DNA from: JAIQGF01 sp051006995
GTDB taxonomy: Bacteria; Acidobacteriota; Terriglobia; Terriglobales; Acidobacteriaceae
DNA length: 64,000 nt
Direction of reading: 5' to 3'
NCBI GenBank assembly: GCA_051006995.1
Contig: JBPCSQ010000014.1
Location: forward strand, 122,524 to 186,523
Shown piece by piece: positions 33,358 to 42,255 of the stretch. The stretch's first letter is position 1; every line of letters starts with the position of its first letter. The notes below the pieces were generated by a model. The model was not told where the DNA came from and did not search any database. It saw only the letters and a list, made by a program, of their open reading frames with translations. The position numbers and the translations under genes are program-made.

Positions 33358-34431
33358 ATGGGGATTTCGGACCGTTTGCTGGGAAAGAAAAACGTCAACG
33401 GAAAGCCGCACATTGACGGCGTGGAGCCCGCCGCGGCCCTGCCCGGCGGCGAGATCCGCATCATCGGCAGCGGCCTGCGTCCCCACGAGATGCGCCGCCC
33501 GCGCGTGCAGTTCGGTGACGTCGAAGGCGCCGTGGTCATCAGCTCCGATCAATTCCTGGTGGCGCGCGTGCCCGACGGCGCCCATTCCGGCCCGGTGACC
33601 GTCGCCACCGACGGCTTCGAAAGCAATCCGCAGGAGATTCGTGTGGCCGTCGCCATCGCGGAAAACCTGCACCCCGTCACCAACCCCGCGCTCGACTTGG
33701 AAGGCAACATCTACGTCACCTTCTCCGGCCCGCGCGGACAAAAGGTCCCGGTCGCGATCTACAAGATTGACACCAATTACAACGTCAAGCCGTTCCTCGC
33801 CGAACTGATGAATGCTACGGCGATTGCCTTCGATCGTGAGGGCCAGATGTACGTCAGTTCGCGGTACGACGGCGCCGTGTACCGAGTCGCGCCCAATGGC
33901 ACTATGTCCTCTTATGCCGAAGGCATGGGCGTTGCCACCGGATTGGCCTTTGATCGCGAGCAGAATCTTTATGTCGGGGATCGCAGCGGAACCATCTTCA
34001 AGATCGGGCGCGACCGTCAGATTTTCGTCTTTGCCACGCTGGAGCCCAGCGTATCCGCCTATCACCTGGCCTTCAGCCCCAGCGGCGATTTGTTCGTGAC
34101 CGGCCCGACGACGTCCAGCTTCGACGCCGTTTACCAGATCGACCCTCACGGCAGCGTTTCCGTCTTCTATCGCGGCCTGGGACGCCCGCAAGGACTGGCG
34201 TTTGACGCCGAAGGTAACCTGTACGTCGCCGCCTCGCTGCGCGGCAAGCGCGGCATCGTGCGGCTCACGCCCGACCGGCAGCCCAAGCTCGTGGTTGCCG
34301 GACAGAATCTGGTCGGCTTGGCATTCGCGCCCGGACGCTCGGCCGTGCTCGCCACCGCCAACGCGGTCCATCATCTGTCGTGGGACGTGCAGGGACATCC
34401 CCTGGTGCCGGTGGACGAAGTCGCCCTTTAG
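33358..34431 (+). CDS. IPT/TIG plus NHL-type beta-propeller protein
   Basis: A 357-residue protein without signal peptide. Residues about 20-100 form an IPT/TIG immunoglobulin-like domain (GGEIRIIGSGLRP ... VQFGDVEGAVVISSDQFLVA). Residues 110-350 are a six-bladed propeller, with repeated blades such as LDLEGNIYVTFSG, FDREGQMYVSSRYDG, FDREQNLYVGDRSG and FDAEGNLYVAASLRG. These resemble SMP-30/NHL sensor or lactonase folds; no catalytic metal site can be assigned. Function unknown. Confidence 0.75.
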   Translation: MGISDRLLGKKNVNGKPHIDGVEPAAALPGGEIRIIGSGLRPHEMRRPRVQFGDVEGAVVISSDQFLVARVPDGAHSGPVTVATDGFESNPQEIRVAVAIAENLHPVTNPALDLEGNIYVTFSGPRGQKVPVAIYKIDTNYNVKPFLAELMNATAIAFDREGQMYVSSRYDGAVYRVAPNGTMSSYAEGMGVATGLAFDREQNLYVGDRSGTIFKIGRDRQIFVFATLEPSVSAYHLAFSPSGDLFVTGPTTSSFDAVYQIDPHGSVSVFYRGLGRPQGLAFDAEGNLYVAASLRGKRGIVRLTPDRQPKLVVAGQNLVGLAFAPGRSAVLATANAVHHLSWDVQGHPLVPVDEVAL

Positions 34432-34499
34432 CTATCCGTCCTGTTGTGTAAGCGTGATCCCGCGGCTTGCGTCTTCTGGGCCTTCGGCCGTGAGCCTTT

Positions 34500-34540
34500 T
34501 CCCTTGCGCCTTTGCGCCTGGTGCCTTGCGCCTTTACACT
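34500..34540. repeat. Short tandem repeat (CCTTGCG words) before cinA
   Basis: CCTTGCG, CCTTTGCG, CCTGGTG, CCTTGCG, CCTTT with 7-8 bp steps lies immediately upstream of the cinA start. Confidence 0.5.
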
Positions 34541-34546
34541 GCTGCA

Positions 34547-35785
34547 GTGATCGCCGAGATCATTGCCATCGGCTCCGAACTCCTGACCCCGTTTTTCCAG
34601 GACACAAATTCGCTTTATCTCACCGAGAAACTCAACCACATCGGCGTGCAGGTGGCTTTCAAGAGCGTCATCGGCGACCAGCGCGAGCACCTCACTTCGG
34701 CCGCGCGCATTGCCCTGGAGCGCGCCGACATCCTCATCTTCATGGGCGGCCTCGGCCCCACCGAGGATGACCTGACGCGCGAGTGCGTCGCCGCCGCCCT
34801 CGGACGCGAGATTCATCGTGACCCCGCCATCATCACCGAACTCTACACGCGCTTTGCCGCGCGCCGCCGCAAGATGCCGGAGAACAACGAGCGCCAGGCT
34901 GACATCATTGACGGCGCGGCCATTCTGCCCAACGCGCTCGGCACCGCCCCCGGTCAGTGGATCGAGGTCGAGGACGGTCGCAAGATTCTGATGCTGCTCC
35001 CAGGACCTCCGCACGAAATCAAGCCGATGTTTGACGAGCAGTGTCTGCCGCGCCTGCGCGAGCGCCTGCCGGAGCTCCACATCGCCACCCGCGTGCTGAA
35101 AATCGCCATGATGCCGGAATCGGACTGCGATCAGAGGGTCGCGCCCATCTACGGCAAGTTTTCTGATGTGCAGACCACGATTCTGGCAGGGGCCGGCGAA
35201 CTCCAGTTGCGCCTCACCGCGACCGCCGAATCGCTCGAAAAGGCGCAGCAGCGCGTGGACGAGTTGTGCGGGCTGCTGGAGGACGAACTCGACGATGCGG
35301 TCTACTCCACCCAGGGCGAGTCTCTGGAGCAAATCGTGGGCTATTACCTGCAAATGCGCGGCGCGACGCTCGCCGTCGCCGAGTCGTGTACCGGCGGCCT
35401 GATTGGCGAACGCGTGACCCGAGTCAGCGGCAGCTCGCGCTATTTTCTCGGCGGCGCCATCGTCTACTCCAACGACATGAAACACCTGTTTGCCAATGTG
35501 CCGCCCATGCTGATTGCGCAGCACGGCGCCGTCAGCAAAGAAGTGGCCTCCGCGCTGGCCGAGGGGATTCGCGAAGAATGTCGTGCCACGATTGGGGTGG
35601 GCGTCACCGGCGTCGCCGGGCCCACCGGCGGCACCGAGGAAAAGCCCGCCGGGCTTGTTTACCACGCTGTCTCGGATGGCAAGCGTACCGAGGTGCTGGA
35701 GCGCAAGTTCCCGGGCGATCGCGAGCGCATCCGCTGGTGGGCCTCGCAGCAGGCACTCGACATGGTGCGAAGATTCCTGATGTAG
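34547..35785 (+). CDS. cinA: CinA family protein (NMN deamidase / competence-damage protein)
   Basis: A 412-residue two-domain protein. The N-terminal MoCF_biosynth-like domain (EIIAIGSELLTPFFQDTNSL, MGGLGPTEDDLTRE, LLPGPPHEIKPMF) is followed by the C-terminal CinA domain (VAESCTGGLIGERVTRVSGS, GVGVTGVAGPTGGTEEKPAG). The C-terminal domain deamidates nicotinamide mononucleotide for NAD salvage in homologues. GTG 34547 matches the family start; longer in-frame reading upstream is spacer repeat. Confidence 0.93.
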   Translation: MIAEIIAIGSELLTPFFQDTNSLYLTEKLNHIGVQVAFKSVIGDQREHLTSAARIALERADILIFMGGLGPTEDDLTRECVAAALGREIHRDPAIITELYTRFAARRRKMPENNERQADIIDGAAILPNALGTAPGQWIEVEDGRKILMLLPGPPHEIKPMFDEQCLPRLRERLPELHIATRVLKIAMMPESDCDQRVAPIYGKFSDVQTTILAGAGELQLRLTATAESLEKAQQRVDELCGLLEDELDDAVYSTQGESLEQIVGYYLQMRGATLAVAESCTGGLIGERVTRVSGSSRYFLGGAIVYSNDMKHLFANVPPMLIAQHGAVSKEVASALAEGIREECRATIGVGVTGVAGPTGGTEEKPAGLVYHAVSDGKRTEVLERKFPGDRERIRWWASQQALDMVRRFLM

Positions 35786-35831
35786 GCAGCTTTTTGATAC
35801 GCGGCTTTTTGATGTAATCGGCATTGTCTTT

Positions 35832-35895
35832 TTCGGAAGGGCGCGGCTTCAGCCGTGCCGAAAATGGCTTTTATTAAGTCTTGTCATTCCGAGCG
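35832..35895. repeat. Composite dispersed repeat, copy 1 (hairpin plus GTCATTCCGAGCG box)
   Basis: A hairpin built on CGGCTTCAGCCGTGCCGAAA is followed about 17 nt later by GTCATTCCGAGCG. The same order and spacing recur at 36632-36695, on the other side of thpR. Confidence 0.7.
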
Positions 35896-35972
35896 GGTTT
35901 CACCCGCGAGGAACCTGCGGGTGCCTTTGTGGAGCGGAGCTCAAAACGGCAGACAATCGGAAATAATTTGAA

Positions 35973-36596
35973 ATGAGAATATTCGTCGGCCTCGACATCG
36001 ATTCCGAAATTCGCGCTCGCATGACCCGTTTCCTCGAAGGCGTGCGCGGCTTCGCGCCCGATGTCCGTTGGGTCAAGCCGGAGTCCTTCCACGTCACCTT
36101 GAAGTTCATCGGCGAGCAGAAACCGGAGCAGGTGGAGCAGGTCAAGCGCGAGCTGGCCCGCGTGCACGTTCCGCCGTTTGATGTTTCTTTTCGCGGTCAT
36201 GGCTTCTTTCCCAACCCGTGCAGCCCGCGCGTCTTCTGGTTGGGCATTGTGGCCGGAGATGACGCGCAGTCCCCCGGACCAGCCGATTGTGCTCGTCTGG
36301 GCGAACTCGCCGCCGCTGTGGACGAGGCCGTCGCCCGCAGCGGCGTGCCGCGCGAGACGCAGCCCTATCGTCCCCACCTGACCCTGGCGCGCTCCGGTTC
36401 CGGCAGCCCACGGCCTAAGCCGGCGGATCGTCCGGCGCCGGCTCTGCGCCGCGTTGCCGAGAAACTCGTGGGCATGCCCGAACCCGACTTCGGTACAATG
36501 ACCGCTCGCGAATTCTATTTGTACGAAAGCAAGCTCGGCCCCGGCGGCGCGAAGTACACGAAGGTCGCGCGTTTTCCGTTGGAAACCGCAATGTAG
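35973..36596 (+). CDS. thpR: RNA 2',3'-cyclic phosphodiesterase (ThpR/LigT family)
   Basis: A 207-residue 2H phosphoesterase. The two catalytic HxTx motifs are HVTL in WVKPESFHVTLKFIGEQ and HLTL in YRPHLTLARS. The opening MRIFVGLDID is typical. Enzymes of this family open 2',3'-cyclic phosphate ends and can join tRNA halves in vitro. An Arg/Pro-rich stretch (SGSGSPRPKPADRP) after the second motif lengthens the protein slightly. It is flanked on both sides by the same composite repeat. Confidence 0.93.
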   Translation: MRIFVGLDIDSEIRARMTRFLEGVRGFAPDVRWVKPESFHVTLKFIGEQKPEQVEQVKRELARVHVPPFDVSFRGHGFFPNPCSPRVFWLGIVAGDDAQSPGPADCARLGELAAAVDEAVARSGVPRETQPYRPHLTLARSGSGSPRPKPADRPAPALRRVAEKLVGMPEPDFGTMTAREFYLYESKLGPGGAKYTKVARFPLETAM

Positions 36597-36631
36597 CTCC
36601 CGCCCTCGGCCGGGCGGCTCGGCCCCTGATG

Positions 36632-36695
36632 TTTCGGAAGGGCACGGCTTTAGCCGTGCCGAAAAGTGCCTCTATAAATTTGTCATCCCGAGCGA
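36632..36695. repeat. Composite dispersed repeat, copy 2
   Basis: A hairpin on CGGCTTTAGCCGTGCCGAAA is followed about 15 nt later by GTCATCCCGAGCG. It is a direct repeat of the element at 35832-35895. Confidence 0.7.
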
Positions 36696-36735
36696 GCGCG
36701 AACCGAGCTTGCGAGAGAGCGTGACTCGAGGGACC

Positions 36736-37452
36736 TTGGGTTTGTTAATTTATTTCATCGTCGCCGTGATCGCCTACCTGCTGGGCTCCATTCCCTTCGG
36801 CTACATCCTCATGCGCGTTTTCCGTGGCGAGGACGTTCGCGCCATCGGCAGCGGCAATATCGGCGCAACGAACGTGGCCCGCAAGGCGCCGGGATTGGGC
36901 GTGGCGACGCTAATTTTGGACGCGGCGAAGGGTTTCGCAGCCGTGATGATCGCGGTTCGCTTAGACCACCGGTTCGGCGGGCAACCGGGCTTCATTGCAG
37001 CCATTTCAGGAACCCCGGCGGAGGTTTCGCGTCGCACAGCGGTGTTAATGGCGCAGGCTCAGCCCGCCGTCCAACATTTCTACTTTGTCGCCGCCCTCGC
37101 CGCCGTCTTTGCCATCCTCGGCCACGTCTTCCCCGTGTGGCTGAAATTCAAAGGCGGCAAAGGTGTCGCCACCGGCGTGGGCGCATTCATCGCGCTGGCG
37201 CCGAAGGCCGTGCTGGTCGTGCTGCTGATTTTTCTCGTGATTGTCGCCGCGTTTCGCTACATCTCGCTGGGCTCGATAGTCGCCGCCGCGGCGTTTCCAG
37301 TTTTCGCTTGGCTCATCTATCGTTACCAGGCATCACCGGCGGTATTTGCCGCAATGGTATGCGCCTCGGCGCTCATCATCGCCAAGCACCACCAGAACAT
37401 CCGGCGTCTGCTCGCCGGAACTGAACATCGCTTTGAGCTCAAGCACCGGTAA
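36736..37452 (+). CDS. plsY: Glycerol-3-phosphate acyltransferase PlsY
   Basis: Integral membrane enzyme transferring acyl groups from acyl phosphate to glycerol-3-phosphate. The three PlsY motifs are present: LGSIPFGYI and IGSGNIGATNVAR, LILDAAKG, and HVFPVWLKFKGGKGVATGVG. There are at least five helices and 238 residues. TTG 36736 follows GAGGGA; an upstream in-frame start at 36709 lies in repeat sequence. A loop of about 30 extra residues after helix 2 (FGGQPGFIAAISGTPAEV) exceeds the usual family length. gpsA, which supplies its substrate, is the next gene. Confidence 0.93.
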   Translation: MGLLIYFIVAVIAYLLGSIPFGYILMRVFRGEDVRAIGSGNIGATNVARKAPGLGVATLILDAAKGFAAVMIAVRLDHRFGGQPGFIAAISGTPAEVSRRTAVLMAQAQPAVQHFYFVAALAAVFAILGHVFPVWLKFKGGKGVATGVGAFIALAPKAVLVVLLIFLVIVAAFRYISLGSIVAAAAFPVFAWLIYRYQASPAVFAAMVCASALIIAKHHQNIRRLLAGTEHRFELKHR

Positions 37453-37459
37453 CCAGCGA

Positions 37460-37510
37460 CATTCAGCCGCGGAGCGGCGGCATTCGTTAGCCCACCGCGG
37501 CAGCGGTGGG
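37460..37510. repeat. Dispersed palindromic element, copy 2
   Basis: CAGCCGCGGAGCGGCGG and CCACCGCGGCAGCGGTGGG, nearly the reverse complement of 23411-23463. It lies between plsY and gpsA. Confidence 0.6.
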
Positions 37511-37589
37511 AAGGTCGGGAATAGAAAATGAGCGCCGGCGGCGCGGCACACATAAAGGCAATTTCTCTGTGCCCTCTGTGGCTAAGAAA

Positions 37590-38615
37590 ATGAGCGACAT
37601 CGCCATCATCGGCGCGGGAGCATGGGGCACCGCGATCTCCATCGTGCTCGGACGCCACGGCTCCCACCGCGTGCGCCTGTGGGCGTTCGAGAAAGAAGTT
37701 TGCGAGTCGATCGTCGCCCGCCGCAGCAACGATCTCTTTCTCATGGGCGCACAGATCCCGGAATCCGTCGTGCCGACCAACAGCCTGCAAGACGCTCTTC
37801 GCGGTGCGCACATCGTTGTCAGTGTGATGCCCTCGCACCACTGCCGCCGCCTGTTCGCGCAGATGGCGCCGCACGTGACGCCGCAGATGATGTTCGTCAG
37901 CGCCACCAAGGGCGTGGAGACCGACTCGCTCCAGCGCATGAGCGAAGTGATTGCCGAGGTTTTACGCGATAAGCTGCGAGAACCGCGGATCGGTGCGCTC
38001 AGCGGTCCATCGTTCGCCAAGGAAGTGGCGCGCGGTGACCCCACGGCCATCACCGTCGCTTCGCGCGACGTGCAGCTCGCCGAAACCGTGCAGCGCGAGT
38101 TCAGCTCGCCCTGCTTCCGCGTCTACACCAACGATGACGTCCCGGGCGTGGAACTCGGCGGCGCGCTCAAGAACGTGATCGCCATTGCCGCCGGGGTTTG
38201 CGATGGGCTCGGCCTCGGCTACAACACCATCGCGGCGCTGATCACGCGCGGGTTGGCGGAAATCACGCGCCTGGCCGTGGCATGCGGCGCGCGTCCGGAA
38301 ACCATGGCCGGCCTGGCGGGCATCGGTGATTTGGTGCTCACCTGCACCGGAGGCCTTTCGCGCAATCGCACCGTCGGCGTCGAACTGGGCAAGGGACGGC
38401 CGCTCAGCGAAATCATCGCCGGGATGCGCGGCATGGTTGCCGAGGGCGTGCTGACCACGCAGGCAGCCGTCGGGCTGGCCAACAAGTATTCGGTCGAGAT
38501 GCCCATCACCGAGCAGATGGACGCCATCCTGAACCGCGGCAAGTCGCCACGCGACGCCATCCACGAGCTCATGACCCGCCGCGGTACCAGCGAAATCAAT
38601 CTCTACCGCGCTTGA
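37590..38615 (+). CDS. gpsA: Glycerol-3-phosphate dehydrogenase [NAD(P)+]
   Basis: A 341-residue cytoplasmic enzyme reducing dihydroxyacetone phosphate to sn-glycerol-3-phosphate for phospholipids. The NAD(P) motif IIGAGAWGTAISIVLG is at residue 6, SGPSFAKEVARGDPTA at about 137, and the catalytic Lys region GVELGGALKNVIAIAAGVCD at about 187. ATG 37590 gives the standard start; in-frame upstream sequence is spacer. It is paired with plsY. Confidence 0.95.
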   Translation: MSDIAIIGAGAWGTAISIVLGRHGSHRVRLWAFEKEVCESIVARRSNDLFLMGAQIPESVVPTNSLQDALRGAHIVVSVMPSHHCRRLFAQMAPHVTPQMMFVSATKGVETDSLQRMSEVIAEVLRDKLREPRIGALSGPSFAKEVARGDPTAITVASRDVQLAETVQREFSSPCFRVYTNDDVPGVELGGALKNVIAIAAGVCDGLGLGYNTIAALITRGLAEITRLAVACGARPETMAGLAGIGDLVLTCTGGLSRNRTVGVELGKGRPLSEIIAGMRGMVAEGVLTTQAAVGLANKYSVEMPITEQMDAILNRGKSPRDAIHELMTRRGTSEINLYRA

Positions 38616-38652
38616 CAATTCGACCCGCGGATTACTCATCCGCGCCGGCTCT

Positions 38653-38688
38653 TGCTCACAACTCAGAACTCACAACTCGCTCACTGAT
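38653..38688. repeat. Heptad-repeat array (CTCACAA words)
   Basis: CTCACAA, CTCAGAA, CTCACAA, CTCGCTC in 7-bp register between the convergent gpsA and BON-domain genes. The same family is greatly expanded at 41.6-42.3 kb. Confidence 0.65.
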
Positions 38689-39691
38689 TCACCCGCTGCC
38701 GGTTCGCGTTGCGGTTCAGGCTCGACGCCGGCGTGACGTCCAGCGGTCCCTGCAATTGGAAATTCAGCACCGCTTCCGATGGCAGCTTGATCTGCTGGCC
38801 CTTGGTGGCGGCCTGAACGCCGGTGCCCGCGCCCGCTCCCACAGCGGCGCCGATCGCCGCGCCCTTCCCGCCGCCGGCAATCGCCCCAATCAGCGCGCCT
38901 ACTCCGGCGCCGCCGCCGACGGTTTCCGCCGTCCGCGTGCCCCGCGATGATCCCTGCTTGCTGTATTGATTGGTTTGCAGCGTGTAGGTCTTGCCGTTCA
39001 CGGTGAGGCGCGTCAAGGTCAACGCGAGCGTCGACTGCCCGGTGAAGTGTCCGGCACTCTTCAGGTCCACGACTTGCCCTTCGACGTCGGCATCGGCAGG
39101 AATCACGACCTCATCTCCGACCATCACCGGCTCCGACAGGCTGGCGCGAAACGTGTCGCCGGGCTTGTTCTTCTCCGTATCAACACCGTCAATCAGGCGC
39201 ACCGCCAGCGTTGTCCCCTGGGGAACGGTGACCACGCGCGGCGCTGCCGGCGCGGCGGAGTTCGCCGTCATCCCGGAGGAACTGGTTGCGGGCATGGCGC
39301 TGGAACTGCCGGACGTCCGCGGCGCTCGATTCGCCGGCGGCGCGGCACGACGTGCCGCTCGACGAGATCCCGCCATCGGCGCCGCCGGCGGCTCCGCCAG
39401 CGTTGCTACCGAGGAAACCTGAAGATTGTTGATCACGGTCTTCACGCCGGAAACCTGCGCGGCATCATTGGCCACCTCGGCGCGCTCCATGTCGGTGGCG
39501 ACCGTGCCGGTCAGTGTGACCGCGCCATTGGCGGACTGGACCCCGATCTGCTTGTTCTGGACGTTCGTGTCGGCCGCGATTTTCGATTGCACATCATTGG
39601 CGATCTGGGCATCGTTCGGGCTTCGGTTGCACCCGACGCTCAGCCCCAGTGCCAGGATGGAAGCCAGCAGTATCGAAACTTTTGCCTTCAT
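38681..39691 (-). CDS. Lipoprotein with BON domain and glycine-zipper segment
   Basis: A 336-residue lipoprotein. The signal peptide ends at LSVGC (Cys about 21). A BON domain covers residues 25-90 (DAQIANDVQSKIAADTNVQN ... VTLTGTVATDMERAEVA), a phospholipid-binding fold of envelope proteins. A long Ala/Pro/Ser/Arg linker follows, then a beta-rich domain (GTTLAVRLIDGVDTEKNKPG) found in acidobacterial proteins. Near residues 265-305 a glycine zipper (GAGVGALIGAIAGGGKGAAI) could insert in a membrane. ATG 39691 is chosen for the signal peptide. Probably an outer-envelope protein. Confidence 0.75.
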   Translation of the reverse strand: MKAKVSILLASILALGLSVGCNRSPNDAQIANDVQSKIAADTNVQNKQIGVQSANGAVTLTGTVATDMERAEVANDAAQVSGVKTVINNLQVSSVATLAEPPAAPMAGSRRAARRAAPPANRAPRTSGSSSAMPATSSSGMTANSAAPAAPRVVTVPQGTTLAVRLIDGVDTEKNKPGDTFRASLSEPVMVGDEVVIPADADVEGQVVDLKSAGHFTGQSTLALTLTRLTVNGKTYTLQTNQYSKQGSSRGTRTAETVGGGAGVGALIGAIAGGGKGAAIGAAVGAGAGTGVQAATKGQQIKLPSEAVLNFQLQGPLDVTPASSLNRNANRQRVNQ

Positions 39692-39944
39692 AGATTCGCT
39701 CCCTGCTTTGGGCAATTTTGATTGCGTTCGGAACTCGTGGAATGGTGCTGCACGTCAGTCACCGCGCAGCATCGCCGCTAAACCTTTGGGAACCGGATGG
39801 TTGCCGCTCCGCCCACCGCCGGCTAACGGCAGTGGCCAGGAAATTTCGTAATCGGCATTGTAATCCTTGCCGGGTGAGCTTTTTCCTGCCTCGGCAGGTT
39901 GGGGTGTGATAAAAAACCTCTTCGCGCCCGAGGGCGCATCGAAC

Positions 39945-40346
39945 ATGCCCATGCCCATCCAGGTGGAACGCAGCGAATTCGATCCCGCAGTCGGATACCA
40001 GTACTACCTGGCGTTCAACACCAACGGCACGCTGGATGAAGACGAGGTCTTCGAGCGCGTGCCGGTGGAAGTGGCCATCTCGCTCTGCGAAAACGGCGAC
40101 CTCGCCGACGTGAGCTTCGAGCTGCCCAAGCGATGCCGCGCCGAGCCGGCGCTGGAGTATCTGAACGGTTCCGACAACGCGCGCTACGTCGAGCCGCGCG
40201 TCTTCATCACCCTGCCCGGCCTGAGCGGCGACGCCGTGGCCGCGGCCGCCGGACGCCTGGAAATGGATCGCACCGGCCGCATCATTGGCATGGACATCCT
40301 GTGGTCCCCGGGCCTGGTCGAAGAAGCCGAAGAGAAGCAAGCTTAG
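39945..40346 (+). CDS. Hypothetical soluble protein, 133 residues
   Basis: A soluble acidic protein beginning MPMPIQVERSEFDPAVGYQY. A two-layer pattern AISLCENGDLADVSFELPKR and RLEMDRTGRIIGMDILW suggests a DUF2283-like strand-turn unit, but this is weak. ATG 39945 is preferred to upstream GTG and ATG codons. It converges with the K+ channel gene. Function unknown. Confidence 0.6.
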   Translation: MPMPIQVERSEFDPAVGYQYYLAFNTNGTLDEDEVFERVPVEVAISLCENGDLADVSFELPKRCRAEPALEYLNGSDNARYVEPRVFITLPGLSGDAVAAAAGRLEMDRTGRIIGMDILWSPGLVEEAEEKQA

Positions 40347-40357
40347 AAGATGCTCCC

Positions 40358-41434
40358 TTAGGTGGCAGCGCCCGCTGCTGCCTGGGTGTGCGAGTGCGCG
40401 TGGGCATCGTGGCGCGCCCGCCGCATCTCCTCCAGGTCGCCCATCAGGATCACCACCGTCCCCGGCTGCAGCGCCAGGTTGTCAGGAGGATTCACCAGGA
40501 ACTCGTGCTTCTTCTCGGTGCCGGGGACCTTCACCGCCAGCGGCAGCAGATGATAATGCGCGCGGAACTTGATCTCCTCGATCAGCTTCCCCGCCCACGG
40601 CGAGCCGGTGGTGACGCTGATTTCGTCAATGCGCAGGGTGCGCGATTTTTCACGCAGCATCAGGTCCAGGAAGTTGGTGACGTGCGGGCGCAGCGCCTCG
40701 CTGACAATGCGCAGCCCCCCAATCGCGTTCGGCGACACGGCGGTGTTGGCGCCCGCGCGCAGCATGCGGTCGGCAAACTTGACGTCGGCGCAGCGCGCCA
40801 CAATCCTCACCTTGGCGTTCTTCTGCCGCACCATGACGGTGATCACCAGGTTGTCCTTGTCACTGGACAGCCCCGCGATCACGCCTTTCGCCTTATCCAG
40901 CCCGGACTCGTCGAGCACGCCTTCATCGGTCGCGTCGCCAATCACGTACAGCAGGTCGTCGAACGCGCCCGGGTCGTGCTCCTGCAGCTTCTTGATGTTC
41001 TCCTCCAGCGCCTCGATCACCAGGAACGGCGTCTTGGTGCGGTGCAGCTCCTCGACTACGTAGCGTCCGGTGTCGCCGAGGCCGCAGACGATGAAGTGAT
41101 CTTTGAGTTCGCGGATGCGCTTCTGCATGGTGCGTCTCCAGAACAGATTACGGATTTCTCCTTCGACCAAAAACGCGGTGACCACGGAAAACACGTACAC
41201 CGTGATCATCACCCCCACGCTGACCACGAACATGTTGAAGACGCGCAGTGCGGGGTTGTGGCTGGTGTCGATGATCTCGCCGTATCCGACTCCAGCCAGC
41301 GTGATCACCGCCATGTAGAGCGACTGCAGGAAGGTGACGCCCGCGCCGCCCAACACCTGGTATCCGATGACCGCGATCGCGGTCATCGTGCTCAGCGCCA
41401 GGATTGCGTACAGAAGCCGTCGGCGGATGTTCAT
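40358..41434 (-). CDS. Two-helix potassium channel with RCK (TrkA-N/TrkA-C) domains
   Basis: A 358-residue ligand-gated K+ channel of the MthK/Kch type. TM1 is at residues 6-27, the pore helix and filter are TLAGVGYGEI (about 47-56), and TM2 is at 65-92. The cytoplasmic RCK part starts at FIVCGLGDTGRYVVEELH (Rossmann) and ends in a TrkA-C domain (SVTTGSPWAGKLIEEIKFR). The filter has GVGYGE where most channels have TVGYGD. A His-rich tail (HDAHAHSHTQ) ends the protein. Confidence 0.88.
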   Translation of the reverse strand: MNIRRRLLYAILALSTMTAIAVIGYQVLGGAGVTFLQSLYMAVITLAGVGYGEIIDTSHNPALRVFNMFVVSVGVMITVYVFSVVTAFLVEGEIRNLFWRRTMQKRIRELKDHFIVCGLGDTGRYVVEELHRTKTPFLVIEALEENIKKLQEHDPGAFDDLLYVIGDATDEGVLDESGLDKAKGVIAGLSSDKDNLVITVMVRQKNAKVRIVARCADVKFADRMLRAGANTAVSPNAIGGLRIVSEALRPHVTNFLDLMLREKSRTLRIDEISVTTGSPWAGKLIEEIKFRAHYHLLPLAVKVPGTEKKHEFLVNPPDNLALQPGTVVILMGDLEEMRRARHDAHAHSHTQAAAGAAT

Positions 41435-41572
41435 GGAATTCCGGCTGGGGGAGAAAAACGGCGCGATTGTAACACGGAATGGTTACGAGTTGGTCACTAG
41501 CCGTCGGGTGATCGGGCCATCGGGTGGTCGGGTGATCTGAACCCCAAAAACAAACGCGTTGGGAGAGGTGTG

Positions 41573-41740
41573 TCATTTGGCGGTGAGGGCCTCGCGGAAG
41601 ATTTCCATGAGGTCGCGGTCGTCGTCGTCGTTTTCCGCGTTCTGAGTTGCGAGTTCCGAGTCCAGGGCGTCGAGTTGCGAGTCTGAGGGCCGGCCGGAGC
41701 GGGTATTGAGGAAGGTGGTAACGGAATCGTGGAGGTCGCA
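41573..41740 (-). pseudogene. Possible C-terminal gene remnant
   Basis: One minus-strand frame reads DLHDSVTTFLNTRSGRPSDS ... then ENDDDDRDLMEIFREALTAK and a TGA stop at 41573. The end looks like a real protein C terminus, but no start codon or recognisable domain is found upstream, and part of it (DSELATQN) is encoded by heptad repeat words. Low confidence. Confidence 0.25.
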
Positions 41741-42130
41741 GTCGGGGTGGAGTGCTGAGTTGTGGGTTGTGAGTTCTGAGTCAATCGGACAATCGGATGA
41801 ATGAGCTGCGGAATTGAAAACGATCGATATCGGGTGGAGCAGGGCTTCAGCCCTGCTGTCAGGCTGCCAAAAAGTTCCAGGCCTTTAGGCCCTGAGGTAC
41901 CTTCGGCTTCGCTCAGGGCAGCCTCTCGCTCGGGATGACGCCTAGTCCCTAGGACAAGGCGATGGGCCCTGCGTCGTGCTGACGCGCTGGGGTGTAGTCC
42001 CTACGGGACTCGGGGGGATTCTGGGGGTGGGCTTTTCCCAGGACAGAGTTTCGAGTCGAAATGCCTGTCGGCAGTCCTAGCGACCTCGGCAGAGTAGGGG
42101 TCCTTCGACTCGGCCGTTCGGCCTCGCTCA

Positions 42131-42224
42131 GGATGACACTCCAGTTCTGAGTTGTGAGTTGTGAGTTCCGAGTCAATCGGGCGACCTACCCGGCCGAGGG
42201 CGGCCGGGCTACACAAGCACTCGG
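42131..42224. repeat. Long direct repeat, copy A
   Basis: Starts GGATGACACTCCAG, runs through GAGTTGTGAGT words and GGGCGACCTACCCGGCCGAG, and ends ACTCGG. It matches 42256-42342 almost exactly except for a 7-bp insertion, one heptad word. Confidence 0.85.
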
Positions 42225-42255
42225 AACAGCAGGTCCCTCGTCGCTGCGCTCCTCG

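Noticed and set aside
40133..41500. 455-residue plus-strand frame opposite the K+ channel
   Set aside because: Antisense shadow of a gene with a clear pore and RCK domain.
41497..41784. 95-residue minus-strand frame starting MTQNSQPTTQHSTP
   Set aside because: It is a translation of heptad repeat words in a different frame from the plausible remnant and has no domain.
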